DNA of 64,000 nucleotides from Massilia sp. Bi118 (GTDB taxonomy: Bacteria > Pseudomonadota > Gammaproteobacteria > Burkholderiales > Burkholderiaceae_D). Below, one piece after another: positions 1 through 8,695 of the stretch. The first letter of the stretch is position 1. Every line of letters begins with the position of its first letter. Both the position numbers and the translations under genes were made by a program. Location of the stretch: assembly GCF_918697865.1 (NCBI RefSeq), contig NZ_CAKKMV010000002.1:248001-312000 (forward strand), written 5' to 3'. The notes below the pieces were generated by a model that had not been told where the DNA came from, searched no databases, and saw nothing but the letters and a program-made list of their open reading frames with translations.

Positions 1-357
1 GGCGCTTACACCCCGACCTGCTCGGCCCAGCACCTGCCGGGCTACATCCAGCTGGCCGACCAGCTGAAGGCCAAGGGCGTCGATGAGATCTGGTGCGTAT
101 CGGTCAACGACGCCTTCGTGATGGGCGCCTGGGGCCGCGACCAGAAAGCCACCGGCATCGTCCGCATGATGGCCGACGGTAACGCCGCCTTCAGCAAGGC
201 CCTGGGCCTGGACGCCGACTTCTCGAAGCACGGCATGGGCACCCGCAGCAAGCGCTACTCGATGCTGGTCGTCGACGGCGTGGTCAAGCAGCTGAATGTC
301 GAAACCGCCGGCTTCGAGGTATCCTCGGCAGAAAAGCTGCTGGAACAGCTGGGCTAA
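1..357 (+). CDS. Peroxiredoxin, Prx5-like (5' end outside window)
   Basis: The 118 visible residues are the C-terminal two thirds of a thiol peroxidase of the Prx5/redoxin type, which reduces peroxides through a peroxidatic cysteine in the cytosol. The frame is open from base 1 and starts within the family signature GAYTPTCSAQHLPGY, in which the Cys is the peroxidatic residue. About 50 N-terminal residues are missing if the protein has the usual length of about 167. In many Burkholderiales a peroxiredoxin of this type sits between ftsZ and lpxC, so the window probably begins just after the dcw cell-division cluster. A clear hairpin terminator follows the stop codon. The family call is firm; the reducing partner cannot be told. 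Confidence 0.88.
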   Translation, partial: GAYTPTCSAQHLPGYIQLADQLKAKGVDEIWCVSVNDAFVMGAWGRDQKATGIVRMMADGNAAFSKALGLDADFSKHGMGTRSKRYSMLVVDGVVKQLNVETAGFEVSSAEKLLEQLG

Positions 358-377
358 TCTTTACGCAACGCACACGA

Positions 378-400
378 ACGGCGCTGCGGCGCCGTTTTTT
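378..400 (+). terminator. Rho-independent terminator after the peroxiredoxin gene
   Basis: A 7-bp perfect stem (ACGGCGC / GCGCCGT) with a TGCG loop is followed directly by a run of T. It starts about 20 bases after the peroxiredoxin stop and ends a few bases before the next ATG, so it separates the peroxiredoxin from the acetyltransferase. Confidence 0.8.
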
Positions 401-406
401 ATCGCC

Positions 407-856
407 ATGATCATCAATACCGAATCGCCCGACCAGCCTGAAGTACGGTCCATGCTCGAACGCCTCGACGCTTACTGCGCGGCGCTGTACCCGGCCGACA
501 GCAATCATCTGATGGATATCGACTCGCTGACGCAGGGCGACGTGCTGTTCCTGGTCGCGCGCGACGTCGACGGCAGCGCGGTCGGCTGCGCGGCCCTGGT
601 CAATCGCGATGGATATGGCGAAGTGAAACGCATGTTCGTCGACGAGAACCGGCGCGGCCTTGGCGCCGGCCGCCAGCTGCTCGAGCACATCGTCATCTTC
701 GCCCGCATGTGCGGCCTGCGCGAACTGAAGCTGGAAACCGGCATCCACCAGCCGGAAGCCATCGGCCTGTACGAAGGCTCCGGCTTCGCGCGCTGCGGCC
801 CCTTCGGCGACTACAAGGACGATCCGCTGTCGGTGTTCATGGAGAAGCGCTTGTGA
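407..856 (+). CDS. GNAT family N-acetyltransferase
   Basis: A 149-residue GCN5-related acetyltransferase, which would move an acetyl group from acetyl-CoA to an amine substrate that cannot be predicted. The fold shows in the central strand GEVKRMFVDENRRGLGAGRQLL, where R-R-G-L-G-A-G matches the acetyl-CoA pyrophosphate loop (Q/RxxGxG/A), followed by the strand ELKLETG and the C-terminal LYEGSGF motif typical of the family. The reading frame stays open upstream, but the ATG at 407 lies just after the terminator and gives the normal family length. The stop overlaps the GTG start of the following permease, so the two are probably co-translated. Confidence 0.82.
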   Translation: MIINTESPDQPEVRSMLERLDAYCAALYPADSNHLMDIDSLTQGDVLFLVARDVDGSAVGCAALVNRDGYGEVKRMFVDENRRGLGAGRQLLEHIVIFARMCGLRELKLETGIHQPEAIGLYEGSGFARCGPFGDYKDDPLSVFMEKRL

Positions 857-1752
857 AAACGAAGGCAGGCTTGAGCGGCATGAGCGGGAACATCCGCAGC
901 ATCCAGGCGATGCTGGCCGCGGTGCTGATGTTCTCGATCATGGACACGATCATGAAGCTGCTGTCCGCCGAATTCCCGGCGATGCAGGTGGCGGCGCTGC
1001 GTTCGCTCTCGTCGCTGCCGCTGGTTTGCGTCTACGTGGCCTGGCGCGGCGGCTTCAGGGCTATCATGCAGGTACGCTGGCCCCTGCACCTGCTGCGCGC
1101 GGTCATCGGCATCGCCATGCTGGCCCTGTTCGCCTACGGCGTGCGCGGCCTGTCGCTGGCCGAGGCCTATACGATCTTCTTCATCGGTCCGATCCTGATC
1201 ACGGCGCTGTCCGTGTTCGTGCTGAAGGAGCGCGTGAACCGCGCGCGCTGGCTGGCGATCGCGATCGGCATGGCCGGCGTGCTGGTGGTGCTGCGCCCCA
1301 GCGGCGACGGCTTCATGACCCTGGGCGGCCTGGCGATCCTGGTGGCAGCCGTGTGCTACGCGGTGTCGGCCGTGACCGGGCGGGTACTGGCGCGCACCGA
1401 TTCCAGCGAGCAGATGGTGTTCTGGCTGATGCTGATGATGGCGCTTGGCGCGACCGTGCTCGCCCTGCCTGACTGGACCCGGGTCGAGACACGCCACCTG
1501 CCGCTGCTGGGCGGCCTGGCCCTGAGCGGCTTCCTGGCCCAGCTGGCCCTGACCGAAGCCTTCAGCCACGGCGAAGCCTCGGTGGTCGCGCCCTTCGAGT
1601 ACACGGCCCTGGCCTGCGGCATTGCGATCGACTGGGTGTTCTGGCACACCTTGCCCGACAAATACACGCTGATCGGCGCCGCCATCATCATCGGCAGCGG
1701 CCTGTACCTGATTCGCCACGAAACCTCCCACGCCGAGGCCGAACATCCCTGA
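853..1752 (+). CDS. DMT-superfamily (EamA) permease
   Basis: A 299-residue inner-membrane protein with about ten hydrophobic segments arranged as two EamA repeats, each with the typical acidic/aromatic end of helix 4 (for example SLAEAYTIFFIGPILITALS). Members export or import small metabolites; the substrate is unknown. The GTG at 853 is chosen because GGAG lies 8 bases upstream and the start overlaps the acetyltransferase stop (GTGA). The ATG at 880 would remove only nine residues and has no ribosome site. The gene ends about 70 bases before lpxC, on the same strand. Confidence 0.82.
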   Translation: MKTKAGLSGMSGNIRSIQAMLAAVLMFSIMDTIMKLLSAEFPAMQVAALRSLSSLPLVCVYVAWRGGFRAIMQVRWPLHLLRAVIGIAMLALFAYGVRGLSLAEAYTIFFIGPILITALSVFVLKERVNRARWLAIAIGMAGVLVVLRPSGDGFMTLGGLAILVAAVCYAVSAVTGRVLARTDSSEQMVFWLMLMMALGATVLALPDWTRVETRHLPLLGGLALSGFLAQLALTEAFSHGEASVVAPFEYTALACGIAIDWVFWHTLPDKYTLIGAAIIIGSGLYLIRHETSHAEAEHP

Positions 1753-1824
1753 AAACGTGGTGTTCCTGCCACCGGCACCCCGGGGCCTCGGGCGAACAAA
1801 ATGGGCCTCCTATATAATCGCAGG

Positions 1825-2760
1825 ATGCTCAAACAAAGAACAATCAAACAGCTGGTGCGTACGACAGGTGTCGGTTTGCACTCGGGCACCAAGGTCGAGC
1901 TGACCCTGCGCCCGGCGGATCCGGACACCGGCATCGTGTTCCGCCGCGTCGATCTCGACCCCATTGTCGAGTTCCCGTCGAACGCGGAAATCGTCGGCGA
2001 CACCCGCATGGCTTCGGTCCTCAGCAAGGACAATGCGCGCGTCTCGACCGTCGAGCACCTGATGTCGGCCTGCGCCGGCCTCGGCATCGACAACCTGTAT
2101 GTGGACGTCACCGCCGAAGAGATTCCGATCATGGACGGCTCGGCCTCGTCCTTCGTCTTCCTGCTGCAGCAGGCCGGCGTGCAGGAGCAGGGCGCCGCCA
2201 AGAAATTCATCCGCGTGCTGAAACCGGTCGAAGTGCGCCAGGGCAGCGGCAACAACGAGAAGTGGGCCCGCTTGAGCCCGTTCGACGGCTTCAAGCTCGA
2301 CTTCTTCATCGAGTTCAACCACCCGGCTGTCGACGGCACCATGCAGCGCGCTGAAGTCGACTTCGGCAAGGTCTCCTACGTGCACGACGTCGCGCGCGCC
2401 CGCACCTTCGGCTTCATGCAGGACGTCGAAAGCCTGCGCGGCATGGGCCTGGCCAGAGGCGGTTCGCTCGAAAACGCGATCGTGATGGACGAGTACCGCA
2501 TCCTGAACGCGGACGGCCTGCGCTACGAAGACGAGTTCGTGCGCCACAAGATCCTCGATGCGATCGGCGACCTTTATCTGGTCGGCCATCCGCTGCTGGC
2601 CAGCTACGAAGCGCACAAGTCCGGCCACGGCCTGAACAACCTGCTGCTGCGCGAACTGCTGGCGCATCCGGAGGCGTACGAGATCGTGAGTTTTAGTGAA
2701 CAGGCGCGGGCGCCGGAGTCGTATGGGGCGCAGATGGAGCGGGAGTGGGCGCTGACCTAA
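1825..2760 (+). CDS. lpxC: UDP-3-O-acyl-N-acetylglucosamine deacetylase
   Basis: LpxC removes the N-acetyl group from UDP-3-O-acyl-GlcNAc, the committed step of lipid A synthesis, in the cytosol. The 311 residues match the family length of about 305. The zinc site is visible as VEHLMSA (first His) and HKILDAIGD (His and Asp), and the catalytic His lies in [10 protein letters not shown]. The start [11 protein letters not shown] is the usual LpxC N-terminus; an upstream in-frame ATG at 1801 would add eight atypical residues. The position after a peroxiredoxin gene fits the right edge of the dcw cluster. A TATAAT string at 1813-1818 lies 7 bases before the ATG but has no -35 partner. Confidence 0.97.
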   Translation: MLKQRTIKQLVRTTGVGLHSGTKVELTLRPADPDTGIVFRRVDLDPIVEFPSNAEIVGDTRMASVLSKDNARVSTVEHLMSACAGLGIDNLYVDVTAEEIPIMDGSASSFVFLLQQAGVQEQGAAKKFIRVLKPVEVRQGSGNNEKWARLSPFDGFKLDFFIEFNHPAVDGTMQRAEVDFGKVSYVHDVARARTFGFMQDVESLRGMGLARGGSLENAIVMDEYRILNADGLRYEDEFVRHKILDAIGDLYLVGHPLLASYEAHKSGHGLNNLLLRELLAHPEAYEIVSFSEQARAPESYGAQMEREWALT

Positions 2761-2788
2761 GCGCTCGCACGTTCACGCGGCCTCAAAA

Positions 2789-2905
2789 CGTCGTCCCCGC
2801 GAAGGCGGGGACCCAAGTTCGGCGCGATCCACCAAAGTTCCAAGCTACCTCGTTGCACGCAAACTTGGGTTCCCGCCAAGGCGGCCGGCTAGGTCGGGAA
2901 CGACG
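2789..2905. repeat. REPIN-like inverted repeat, copy 1 (degenerate right arm)
   Basis: Two copies of an approximately 31-base unit face each other. Each unit carries its own small hairpin (CCCCGC-GAAG-GCGGGG in the left arm) flanked by CGTCGT outside and CCCAAGTT inside. The right arm at about 2862-2905 keeps AACTTGGGT and GGGAACGACG but has roughly 13 extra bases in the middle. It lies between the convergent lpxC and DciA-like genes. Four more copies occur in this window. Confidence 0.85.
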
Positions 2906-2907
2906 AG

Positions 2908-3408
2908 TTAACGGTTCTTCCTTTTCTCCGCCAGCCGCCTGATCGCCGCAATCAGTTCCGCATTCTGCGGCGAAGCCGGCAGCGCATCCCCCAGCTCCTC
3001 GAACGCCTGCACCGCCGTCGGCGGCAATTCCAGCGAGGACGGCTTCATGATGTCGTCCTGCACAGGCATGGCCCGCCCCACCTGGATCTTGATCCGCACC
3101 GAATCCACCTGCCAGCCCTTTTTCTGCAGCGCCGCCTGCAGCTTGGGCGCCTGCTGCTTGAGCTTGGCCGCGACGGCCGAGGAGGGCACGGCCAGGGTCA
3201 GCACGCCTTCCTGGATGGACAGGGTCTCGCAGTTGGCATACATAGGCGGCAGGATCAGGCGCACGTCCTTTTGCAGGCTGGCCATGCGCGTCGCCGCCGG
3301 CAGCAGGCTGGCCAGGCGGTGGTTACGGCGTAGAAAGTCGGTCGCCTCGATCGACGTGCGGCGGACCTTGGTGCCGTAGATATGATAGGGAGGCTTGGGT
3401 GACTGCAT
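2908..3408 (-). CDS. DciA-like protein (DUF721)
   Basis: A 166-residue protein resembling DUF721/DciA, the ancestral loader or recruiter of the replicative helicase DnaB in bacteria that lack DnaC. The N-terminal half shows the DciA-like arrangement (a basic helix RRNHRLASLLPAATRMASLQ, then ILPPMYANCETLSIQEGVLTL and VPSSAVAAKLKQQAPKLQAAL). The C-terminal part, rich in Ala, Pro and Glu, is probably flexible. The ATG at 3408 is chosen over an in-frame start 54 codons upstream, because the extra residues look like promoter DNA read through. DUF721 genes beside secA and lpxC are common in proteobacteria. The function is inferred from the family. Confidence 0.75.
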   Translation of the reverse strand: MQSPKPPYHIYGTKVRRTSIEATDFLRRNHRLASLLPAATRMASLQKDVRLILPPMYANCETLSIQEGVLTLAVPSSAVAAKLKQQAPKLQAALQKKGWQVDSVRIKIQVGRAMPVQDDIMKPSSLELPPTAVQAFEELGDALPASPQNAELIAAIRRLAEKRKNR

Positions 3409-3563
3409 GGGCGGAACATACCACAGCCAGCCCGGCGCATAAAGAAAGCTACAGTAAACGCCCTTTCGAGTGCAATTTGATAACATTCTTTGTCCGCTTG
3501 CACTTGTGATACGCCCCTTCACCCCCAAGTGTGGCCGGATCGCATGATAAAATCGGTGGCTTT

Positions 3564-3593
3564 TTGCCATAGGCGGTCTTCGGCGGATATTAT
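3564..3593 (+). promoter_or_regulatory. Probable sigma-70 promoter of secA
   Basis: TTGCCA, an 18-base spacer and TATTAT lie about 50 bases before the secA ATG. The rest of the 234-base stretch between the divergent DciA-like gene and secA is AT-rich by local standards and shows no other clear element. Confidence 0.5.
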
Positions 3594-3642
3594 TTTGATA
3601 TCATCCATGGCTTTTTCGCGGCGTACTTTTTAAGAACACAGC

Positions 3643-6426
3643 ATGTCATTCCTGACCAAGATTTTCGGCAGCCGTAACCAGCGTCTGCTCAAGCAATACC
3701 AAAAAACCGTGCGCGACATCAACGCGCTCGAGCAGCAGATGGAAAAGCTGTCGGACGCCGAGCTCCAGGCAAAAACTCCCGAATTCAAGGAAAGGATCGC
3801 CGGCGGCGCGACGCTCGACGACATCCTGCCCGAGGCCTTTGCGGTCTGCCGCGAAGCCGCCAAGCGCGTCATGAAGATGCGTCACTTCGACGTGCAGCTG
3901 ATTGGCGGCATGGTCCTCCACTACGGCAAGATCGCCGAGATGGGCACCGGCGAAGGTAAAACCCTGATGGCGACCCTGCCGGTCTACCTGAACGCGCTGT
4001 CCGGCAAGGGCGTGCACGTGGTGACCGTCAACGATTACCTGGCGCAGCGCGACGCCGACCAGATGGGCCGCCTGTACGGCTGGCTCGGCCTCACCACCGG
4101 CGTGAACCTGTCGCAGATGGATCACGACAGCAAGCAGCAGGCCTACGGTTCCGACATCACCTACGGCACCAACAACGAATACGGCTTCGACTACCTGCGC
4201 GACAACATGGTCTACGATGCGAAGGAGCGCGTGCAGCGCGGCCTGAACTTCGCCGTGGTCGACGAGGTGGACTCGATCCTGATCGACGAGGCCCGCACCC
4301 CGCTGATCATCTCCGGCCAGGCCGAGAACCATACGGACCTGTACCACAAGATCAATGAAGTCCCGCCGCTGCTGACCCTGCAGATCGGCGAAGAGACGCC
4401 GGACGGCAAGGGCCAGGTCGAAGTCCCGGGCGACTACACCAAGGACGAGAAGGCGCACACCGTGCTGCTGACCGAGGCCGGCCACGAGAAGGCCGAAGCC
4501 ATCCTGACCAAGATGGGCCTGCTGCCGGAAGGCGCCTCGCTGTACGACGCCGCCAACATCACCCTGATCCACCACCTGTACGCCGCCCTGCGCGCCCACG
4601 TCCTGTACCACAAGGACCAGCACTACGTGGTGCAGAACAATGAAGTGGTGATCGTCGACGAATTCACCGGCCGCCTGATGACGGGCCGCCGCTGGTCCGA
4701 CGGCCTGCACCAGGCCGTGGAAGCCAAGGAAGGCGTGCGCATCCAGAACGAGAACCAGACCCTGGCCTCGATCACCTTCCAGAACTACTTCCGCATGTTC
4801 ACCAAGCTGTCCGGCATGACCGGTACCGCCGACACGGAAGCCTACGAATTCCAGGAGATCTACGGCCTCGAGACCGTGGTGATCCCGCCGAACCGTCCGT
4901 CGCAGCGCAAGGACCGCCAGGACCAGGTGTACAAGTCGGCCGAGGAAAAATACGGCGCGATGCTGAACGACATCCGCGACTGCTACGAGCGCGGCCAGCC
5001 GGTGCTGGTCGGCACCACCTCGATCGAGAACTCGGAACTGCTGTCCGGTATCCTGTCCAAGGCCAACCTGCCGCACAACGTGCTGAACGCGAAGCAGCAC
5101 GCCCGCGAAGCGGAAATCATCGCCCAGGCCGGCCGTCCGCAGATGATCACCATCGCCACCAACATGGCGGGCCGCGGTACCGACATCGTCCTCGGCGGCA
5201 TGGTCGAGAAGCAGATCCAGATCATCGAGGCCGACGAGGCGCTGTCGCCCGAGCAGAAGCAGGAACAGTCGCAGAAGCTGCGCGACGAATGGCAGTCGCT
5301 GCACGACCACGTGGTGGCGCAGGGCGGCCTGCACATCATCGGTACCGAGCGCCACGAATCCCGCCGCGTCGACAACCAGCTGCGCGGCCGTTCGGGCCGC
5401 CAGGGCGATCCGGGCTCCTCGCGCTTCTACCTGTCGCTGGACGATCCGCTCCTGCGCATCTTCGCCGGCGACCGCGTGCGCGCGATCATGGACCGCCTGA
5501 AGATGCCGGAAGGCGAACCGATCGAGGCCGGCATCGTGAGCCGCTCGATCGAGTCGGCGCAGCGCAAGGTCGAGGCCCGCAACTTCGACATCCGCAAGCA
5601 GCTGCTCGAATACGACGACGTCGCCAACGACCAGCGCAAGGTGATCTACACCCAGCGTAACGAGCTGCTGGAATCGGTCGACATCTCCGAGCTGATCGCC
5701 TCGCTGCGCACCGGCGTGTTCACCGACGTGGTGCGCACCTACGTGCCGGCCGAATCGGTCGAAGAGCAGTGGGACATCCCTGGCTTGAGCCGCGTGCTGA
5801 ACGACGAGTGGTCGCTCGAGGTGCCGCTGGCGCAGATGCTGGAAGACGAGCCGAACCTGAACGACGACGACATTCTCGAGCGCGTGCTGGCCGCCGCCGA
5901 CGAGTCGTACAACAGCAAGGTCGCGATCGTCGGCAAGGACGCGTTCGGCGGCTTCGAGCGCAACGTCATGCTGCAGAATATCGACACCCACTGGCGCGAG
6001 CACCTGGCGGCGCTGGACCACCTGCGCCAGGGTATCCACCTGCGCGGCTACGCCCAGAAGAACCCGAAGCAGGAATACAAGCGCGAAGCCTTCGAGCTGT
6101 TCGGCGCCATGCTGGACCAGATCAAGAACGAAGTGATCCGTACCGTCATGACGGTCCGCATCCAGACCCGCGAGGAAGTCGAAGCGGCGGAAGCGGCCAT
6201 GCAGGCGGCCGCTGCGCACCTGGAAAACGTCAACTACCAGCACGCCGATTTCGATCCGACGGCGGCGCCGGAAGAACTGATGGCGCCCCAGGCAGCCACC
6301 GCTGGCACCACCGCGGTGAGCGATGACCCGGCCACCACCTACATGGGCATGAAGGTCGGCCGCAACGACCCTTGCCCTTGCGGCAGCGGGAAGAAGTTCA
6401 AGGCTTGCCACGGCAAGCTGGCGTAA
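3643..6426 (+). CDS. secA: Preprotein translocase ATPase SecA
   Basis: SecA drives post-translational export of unfolded proteins through SecYEG using ATP. The 927 residues are full length. Visible motifs in order are MGTGEGKT (Walker A, near residue 105), [20 protein letters not shown] (DEAD-type box and helicase core), the preprotein cross-linking region, [10 protein letters not shown] and [15 protein letters not shown] (second nucleotide-binding fold), and the C-terminal zinc motif [14 protein letters not shown] that binds SecB and lipids. The start [12 protein letters not shown] is the usual one. A REPIN-like repeat ending in T residues begins 14 bases after the stop and may help end transcription. 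Confidence 0.98.
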   Translation: MSFLTKIFGSRNQRLLKQYQKTVRDINALEQQMEKLSDAELQAKTPEFKERIAGGATLDDILPEAFAVCREAAKRVMKMRHFDVQLIGGMVLHYGKIAEMGTGEGKTLMATLPVYLNALSGKGVHVVTVNDYLAQRDADQMGRLYGWLGLTTGVNLSQMDHDSKQQAYGSDITYGTNNEYGFDYLRDNMVYDAKERVQRGLNFAVVDEVDSILIDEARTPLIISGQAENHTDLYHKINEVPPLLTLQIGEETPDGKGQVEVPGDYTKDEKAHTVLLTEAGHEKAEAILTKMGLLPEGASLYDAANITLIHHLYAALRAHVLYHKDQHYVVQNNEVVIVDEFTGRLMTGRRWSDGLHQAVEAKEGVRIQNENQTLASITFQNYFRMFTKLSGMTGTADTEAYEFQEIYGLETVVIPPNRPSQRKDRQDQVYKSAEEKYGAMLNDIRDCYERGQPVLVGTTSIENSELLSGILSKANLPHNVLNAKQHAREAEIIAQAGRPQMITIATNMAGRGTDIVLGGMVEKQIQIIEADEALSPEQKQEQSQKLRDEWQSLHDHVVAQGGLHIIGTERHESRRVDNQLRGRSGRQGDPGSSRFYLSLDDPLLRIFAGDRVRAIMDRLKMPEGEPIEAGIVSRSIESAQRKVEARNFDIRKQLLEYDDVANDQRKVIYTQRNELLESVDISELIASLRTGVFTDVVRTYVPAESVEEQWDIPGLSRVLNDEWSLEVPLAQMLEDEPNLNDDDILERVLAAADESYNSKVAIVGKDAFGGFERNVMLQNIDTHWREHLAALDHLRQGIHLRGYAQKNPKQEYKREAFELFGAMLDQIKNEVIRTVMTVRIQTREEVEAAEAAMQAAAAHLENVNYQHADFDPTAAPEELMAPQAATAGTTAVSDDPATTYMGMKVGRNDPCPCGSGKKFKACHGKLA

Positions 6427-6439
6427 GCCGAAAAAACAC

Positions 6440-6527
6440 CGTCGTCCCCGCGAAGGCGGGGACCCAAGTTTTGCGTGCGCTATCGAAACGCATACAAACT
6501 TGGGTCCCCGCCTTCGCGGGGACGACG
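6440..6527. repeat. REPIN-like inverted repeat, copy 2
   Basis: Two intact arms of about 31 bases (6440-6470 and 6497-6527) are separated by 26 bases. Each arm has its own CCCCGC...GCGGGG hairpin. A run of T directly follows the right arm, so the element may double as a terminator between the convergent secA and merR-type genes. Confidence 0.92.
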
Positions 6528-6543
6528 TTTTTTGGGCCAACGA

Positions 6544-7548
6544 TTATTGTGGCGCGCTCAACCCCTTCCGTAACCAGGCAAGCGCCTCCTCGCTGATCCC
6601 CGACCCCTTGCGCAGCACCGGTTCTTCTTCGGTCGCGCGGCGGAAGGCCGCCACCACCTGCGGGTCGGTGCCGACCATGTCATGGAACAGTGCCATCCAC
6701 TGGCGCCCCAGCGCCTGCGAGGCCGGCTGCGCGGCGTCCGGATCGAGGCGCATCTGTTCGCGCACTTGCCCGATCAGGACCGTCCATTCGTGGCCCCGGC
6801 TGGTCCAGTGGTGGCGCATGCGGGCGAGCACCTCCGGCGGCAGGTACTTTGCCCAGGCTTCGTTTTTCACGGCGCCGATCGCGGCCATCACGTAGTCCAT
6901 CAGCTCGGGCGAAACCGCGCCCGCTTCCTTTTCGCGCTGGACCATGAGATTGATGCGGGCGGCGAATTCGGCGTCGCCGCCGGTGCCGCGTCCGAAGGTG
7001 TCCAGCCAGCGCCGCGCGAAGGCCTTGGCCGTGTCCGAATCCGGCGCCACCCTGGTACGGATCATGTCCATGGCCTCGTCGACCAATGCCTTGAATTGCG
7101 CCTTGATCGTCTCGTCGTGATACATCGGAATCCGCGCCAGTTCATCCTGCGTAAAGTATTTTTCGTACATGCTCATCTGCTCCAGTGAGTCCAGCCAGGT
7201 GGACAGGTCCGGCTGGCCGCCTGCCGCCAGTTCGTCGTGCAGGCGCTGCAACTGCTCGCGCACCCGCGCCGCTTCACGGATCTGGCGGTCGAGCGCGGCA
7301 AGCTGCCGCTCGACCACGGCCAGCGGACTGCCCGCCGGACTGTCCAGGTAAAGGCCGATGTCGGCCAGGCTCATGCCGAAGGAACGCAGGGCCTGGATCT
7401 GGTGCAGGCGCGCCACGTCGTCGCGGTCGTAGAGCCGGTAGCCGGCATCGGAACGCGCCGAAGGCTGGAGCAGCCCGATGCTGTCGTAATGGTGCAGCGT
7501 GCGGACCGTCAGCCCGGCCAGCGCGGCGAGTTCTCCCACTTTCAGCAT
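6544..7548 (-). CDS. MerR-family regulator with C-terminal TipAS-type domain
   Basis: A 334-residue transcription factor. Residues 1-70 are a MerR winged helix (VGELAALAGLTVRTLHHYDSIGLL... GYRLYDRDDVARL), followed by a coiled coil to about residue 115 that would carry the dimer interface. The rest resembles the TipAS/antibiotic-recognition domain (MYEKYFTQDEL, W-x-x-LI...VREQM, DMVGTDPQ). TipA-type proteins bind drugs or peptides and activate promoters with an over-long spacer. AAAGGAG lies 9 bases before the ATG. A 19-bp-spacer promoter with a CCTCACG/CGTGAGG palindrome sits just upstream, so autoregulation is likely. The ligand is unknown. Confidence 0.88.
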   Translation of the reverse strand: MLKVGELAALAGLTVRTLHHYDSIGLLQPSARSDAGYRLYDRDDVARLHQIQALRSFGMSLADIGLYLDSPAGSPLAVVERQLAALDRQIREAARVREQLQRLHDELAAGGQPDLSTWLDSLEQMSMYEKYFTQDELARIPMYHDETIKAQFKALVDEAMDMIRTRVAPDSDTAKAFARRWLDTFGRGTGGDAEFAARINLMVQREKEAGAVSPELMDYVMAAIGAVKNEAWAKYLPPEVLARMRHHWTSRGHEWTVLIGQVREQMRLDPDAAQPASQALGRQWMALFHDMVGTDPQVVAAFRRATEEEPVLRKGSGISEEALAWLRKGLSAPQ

Positions 7549-7577
7549 CGTTCAGCTCCTTTGTTCAGCGTGGACCC

Positions 7578-7608
7578 AGTCTGGAGCCTCACGTGGCGTG
7601 AGGGTCAA
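7578..7608 (-). promoter_or_regulatory. MerR-type promoter and operator (19-bp spacer) of the TipA-like gene
   Basis: Read on the minus strand: TTGACC, exactly 19 bases, then CAGACT. The spacer contains the inverted repeat CCTCACG-CCA-CGTGAGG. An over-long 19-bp spacer with a central dyad is the signature of MerR-family controlled promoters, and this dyad closely resembles those of TipA and SoxR-type operators. The -35 overlaps the stop codon of the upstream AI-2E permease gene. Confidence 0.75.
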
Positions 7609-8672
7609 GGGGATTGAGGCGGGGCGTGACGAAAGCGCTTCTCCTCATGCCACAAGGTGACGAACAAGGTCATCACCACCGGCCCGACGAACAAGCCGAT
7701 CAGCCCCAGCGTCTCGACCCCGCCCAGGATGCCCAGCAACACCGCCAGGAAGGGAAGCTTGGTGGCGTTGCCGATGATGGCCGGACGCACGAAGTGGTCG
7801 GCCACGAACAGCACGACGAAACCCCAGGCGGCGACGGCTGCGGCGGCTGCCGCATTGCCCTGGTAGAGCAGCAGGGCAGCCACCGCGCCGAAGGCCAGCG
7901 GCGCACCGAAAGGAATGATGGCCAGCACGCCGGTGGCGGCCGCCCACAGCACGGCCGAGGGCACGCCGGCGAACTGGTAGCCGATGCCCAGCAGGACGCC
8001 CTCGGCCAGGCCGACCAGCACCAGGCCGTTGACGGTGGCGCGCACCGCGGTCGGCACCTTCAGCGCGTACAGGCTCCAGCGCTCGGCGCCGATCAGGTGG
8101 GCGCCCAGGGCGTTGGTCTGGCCCTGCAGCGCGTGGCCGTCCTTGTAGAAGAAGAACAGGCAGAGGAAGGCGAAGCCGATGTCGATCAGGCGGTGCAGGG
8201 TGCCGCTACCGACCCGCTTGAGCACCTCGCTGGCGGATTGCATATGGCCCACCGAGCTGTCCTGCAGAAGATGCCCGAGGCCGTGCGGCTGGCCCAGCGT
8301 GGCCTGCCACCAGTTGTAGATGGCATCGCCGGCCATCGGGATCCGCAGCAGCCATGCCGGCGCCGCCCAGCCTTCGGTGTTGGCGTCGGCAACCAGCTGG
8401 GCCAGGGCCGGCGCCTGGTGCGCGGCCTGGGTGACGCCCAGCACCAGCGGCGTGATGAAGGCCAGCGCCGCCAGGAGCGTCACCAGGGCCGCGGCCAGGA
8501 TCCCGCGCCCGCCCAGCAGGCGCAGCGCGCGCAGGTAGAGCGGCCAGGTGGCGATGCACAGGATCGCGGCCCACAGCAGCGGCAGCACGAAGCGCTGGGT
8601 CACGAACAGGGCGGCCAGGATGATCGCCAGCGAAAAGCAGGCGCTCAGGGTGCTGCGTTGGTTCTCGGTCAT
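7605..8672 (-). CDS. AI-2E family (YdiK/PerM-like) membrane protein
   Basis: A 355-residue inner-membrane protein with about eight hydrophobic segments: a pair near the N-terminus, a soluble stretch around residues 85-180, and a C-terminal bundle. FLCLFFFYKDG, followed about 55 residues later by PFGAPLAFGAVAALLLYQG and by a terminal GPVVMTLFVTLWHE, matches the AI-2E transporter family. Members have been linked to export of autoinducer-2 or small metabolites and to sodium/proton exchange, so no substrate is assigned. The ATG at 8672 is chosen because GGAG lies 5 bases upstream; the frame also extends 46 codons further with no ribosome site. It lies 23 bases after the DUF945-like gene on the same strand. 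Confidence 0.85.
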   Translation of the reverse strand: MTENQRSTLSACFSLAIILAALFVTQRFVLPLLWAAILCIATWPLYLRALRLLGGRGILAAALVTLLAALAFITPLVLGVTQAAHQAPALAQLVADANTEGWAAPAWLLRIPMAGDAIYNWWQATLGQPHGLGHLLQDSSVGHMQSASEVLKRVGSGTLHRLIDIGFAFLCLFFFYKDGHALQGQTNALGAHLIGAERWSLYALKVPTAVRATVNGLVLVGLAEGVLLGIGYQFAGVPSAVLWAAATGVLAIIPFGAPLAFGAVAALLLYQGNAAAAAAVAAWGFVVLFVADHFVRPAIIGNATKLPFLAVLLGILGGVETLGLIGLFVGPVVMTLFVTLWHEEKRFRHAPPQSP

Positions 8673-8695
8673 GGCATCTCCATTCAGGGCGCCGC

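Noticed and set aside
1813-1818. TATAAT before lpxC as a promoter
   Set aside because: It lies only 7 bases before the ATG and there is no -35 hexamer at 16-19 bases, so it is probably chance.
2789-2905. The palindromic repeats as CRISPR repeats or insertion-sequence ends
   Set aside because: Copies are single, paired in inverted orientation and scattered, with no spacers in series and no transposase between the arms.
3646-6540. A 964-codon open frame on the minus strand opposite secA, with similar very long frames opposite the GH31 gene (32692-36021) and the second receptor (40510-45024)
   Set aside because: They are mirror images of GC-rich genes: the proteins are His, Arg, Gln, Ala and Val rich with no family motifs, while the opposite strand carries complete known domains.
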